Shown here one piece after another: positions 5,976 to 6,095 of a DNA stretch of 6,095 bases; the stretch's first letter is position 1; each line of letters begins with the position of its first letter. A program made the translations under genes and the position numbers. The stretch spans positions 1-6,095 of the forward strand of contig CALFEY010000120.1 in the NCBI GenBank assembly GCA_937958295.1, written 5' to 3'. The stretch is from an uncultured Pseudomonadota bacterium. GTDB taxonomy: Bacteria; Pseudomonadota; Gammaproteobacteria; Burkholderiales; Casimicrobiaceae. Below the pieces are notes generated by a model, which ran no database searches, was not told the DNA's origin, and worked only from the letters and a program-made list of their open reading frames with translations.

Positions 5976-6095
5976 GGCACCGCGCCCGGCACCTCGAGGC
6001 CCTGCGCCGCGGGCAGCGCGCGCGCGGGCATGCCAGCGCAGTCCACCGAACGCCCGACGCACGGCACCCCGGCCCAGGCGAACACCGCATCCCCG
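5972..6095 (-). CDS. 3' end of an unidentified gene (partial, runs off the right edge)
   Basis: On the minus strand, a frame open from the window edge (first full codon at 6094) reads 40 residues, beginning GDAVFAWAGVPCVGRSVD and ending GLEVPGAVP, then TAG. Nearly every codon ends in G or C, as in the real genes here, and the composition (Ala, Val, Pro, Gly, two Cys) is protein-like rather than the Arg-rich output of shadow frames. The start lies beyond the window. I do not recognise the family. The two cysteines could suggest a secreted, disulphide-bonded tail, but this is speculation. The stop codon overlaps the pcaB stop, giving a convergent pair with no spacer. The main alternative is that this is a chance open frame, since the stretch is short. 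Confidence 0.45.
   Translation of the reverse strand, partial: GDAVFAWAGVPCVGRSVDCAGMPARALPAAQGLEVPGAVP

Noticed and set aside
4740..6062. A 440-codon minus-strand open frame opposite pcaB
   Set aside because: An Arg/His/Gly-rich shadow with no domain. PcaB is clear on the plus strand, and a different minus frame has better codon use past 5972.

Overview
This is a GC-rich window, roughly 70% G+C by eye, with strongly G/C-ending codons in every gene. It looks like chromosomal DNA from a proteobacterium. A beta- or gammaproteobacterial (Burkholderiales-like) source would fit the Uup-type ABC-F protein, the PhoX phosphatase with a twin-arginine signal, and the proteobacterial-style PcaB. This assignment is inference, because no rRNA or other marker gene is present. 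There are no mobile elements, CRISPR arrays, tRNAs or rRNAs.

Layout from left to right. Bases 1-68 hold no recognisable feature. A complete PhoX-family (DUF839) alkaline phosphatase lies on the minus strand (69-2258). Upstream of it, also on the minus strand, is a small DUF1330 protein (2380-2670). The 121-base gap between them contains a perfect 11-bp inverted repeat just after the DUF1330 stop, then a candidate Pho box with a correctly spaced -10-like hexamer, then the phoX ribosome binding site. The PHO-like promoter would let phoX respond to phosphate starvation independently of its upstream neighbour.

A 76-base divergent gap (2671-2746) separates DUF1330 from a plus-strand ABC-F ATPase of the Uup type (2747-4552). 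A single AT-rich patch in this gap can be read as a -10 element on both strands. The plus-strand reading would give a leaderless uup transcript. After a 97-base gap with a possible promoter and small hairpins comes a complete pcaB gene, 3-carboxy-cis,cis-muconate cycloisomerase (4650-5975, GTG start). The 3' end of an unidentified minus-strand gene then runs off the right edge (5972-6095). Its stop codon interlocks with the pcaB stop inside the palindrome CCTAGG.

The genes do not form one pathway. PhoX concerns phosphorus scavenging outside the cytoplasm, Uup works at the ribosome or on genome stability, PcaB belongs to aromatic catabolism, and DUF1330 has no settled role. I found no convincing previously undescribed system. 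The points most worth checking are the putative Pho box, the Tat-plus-lipobox N-terminus of PhoX, the perfect inverted repeat, and the possible leaderless/bidirectional uup promoter.
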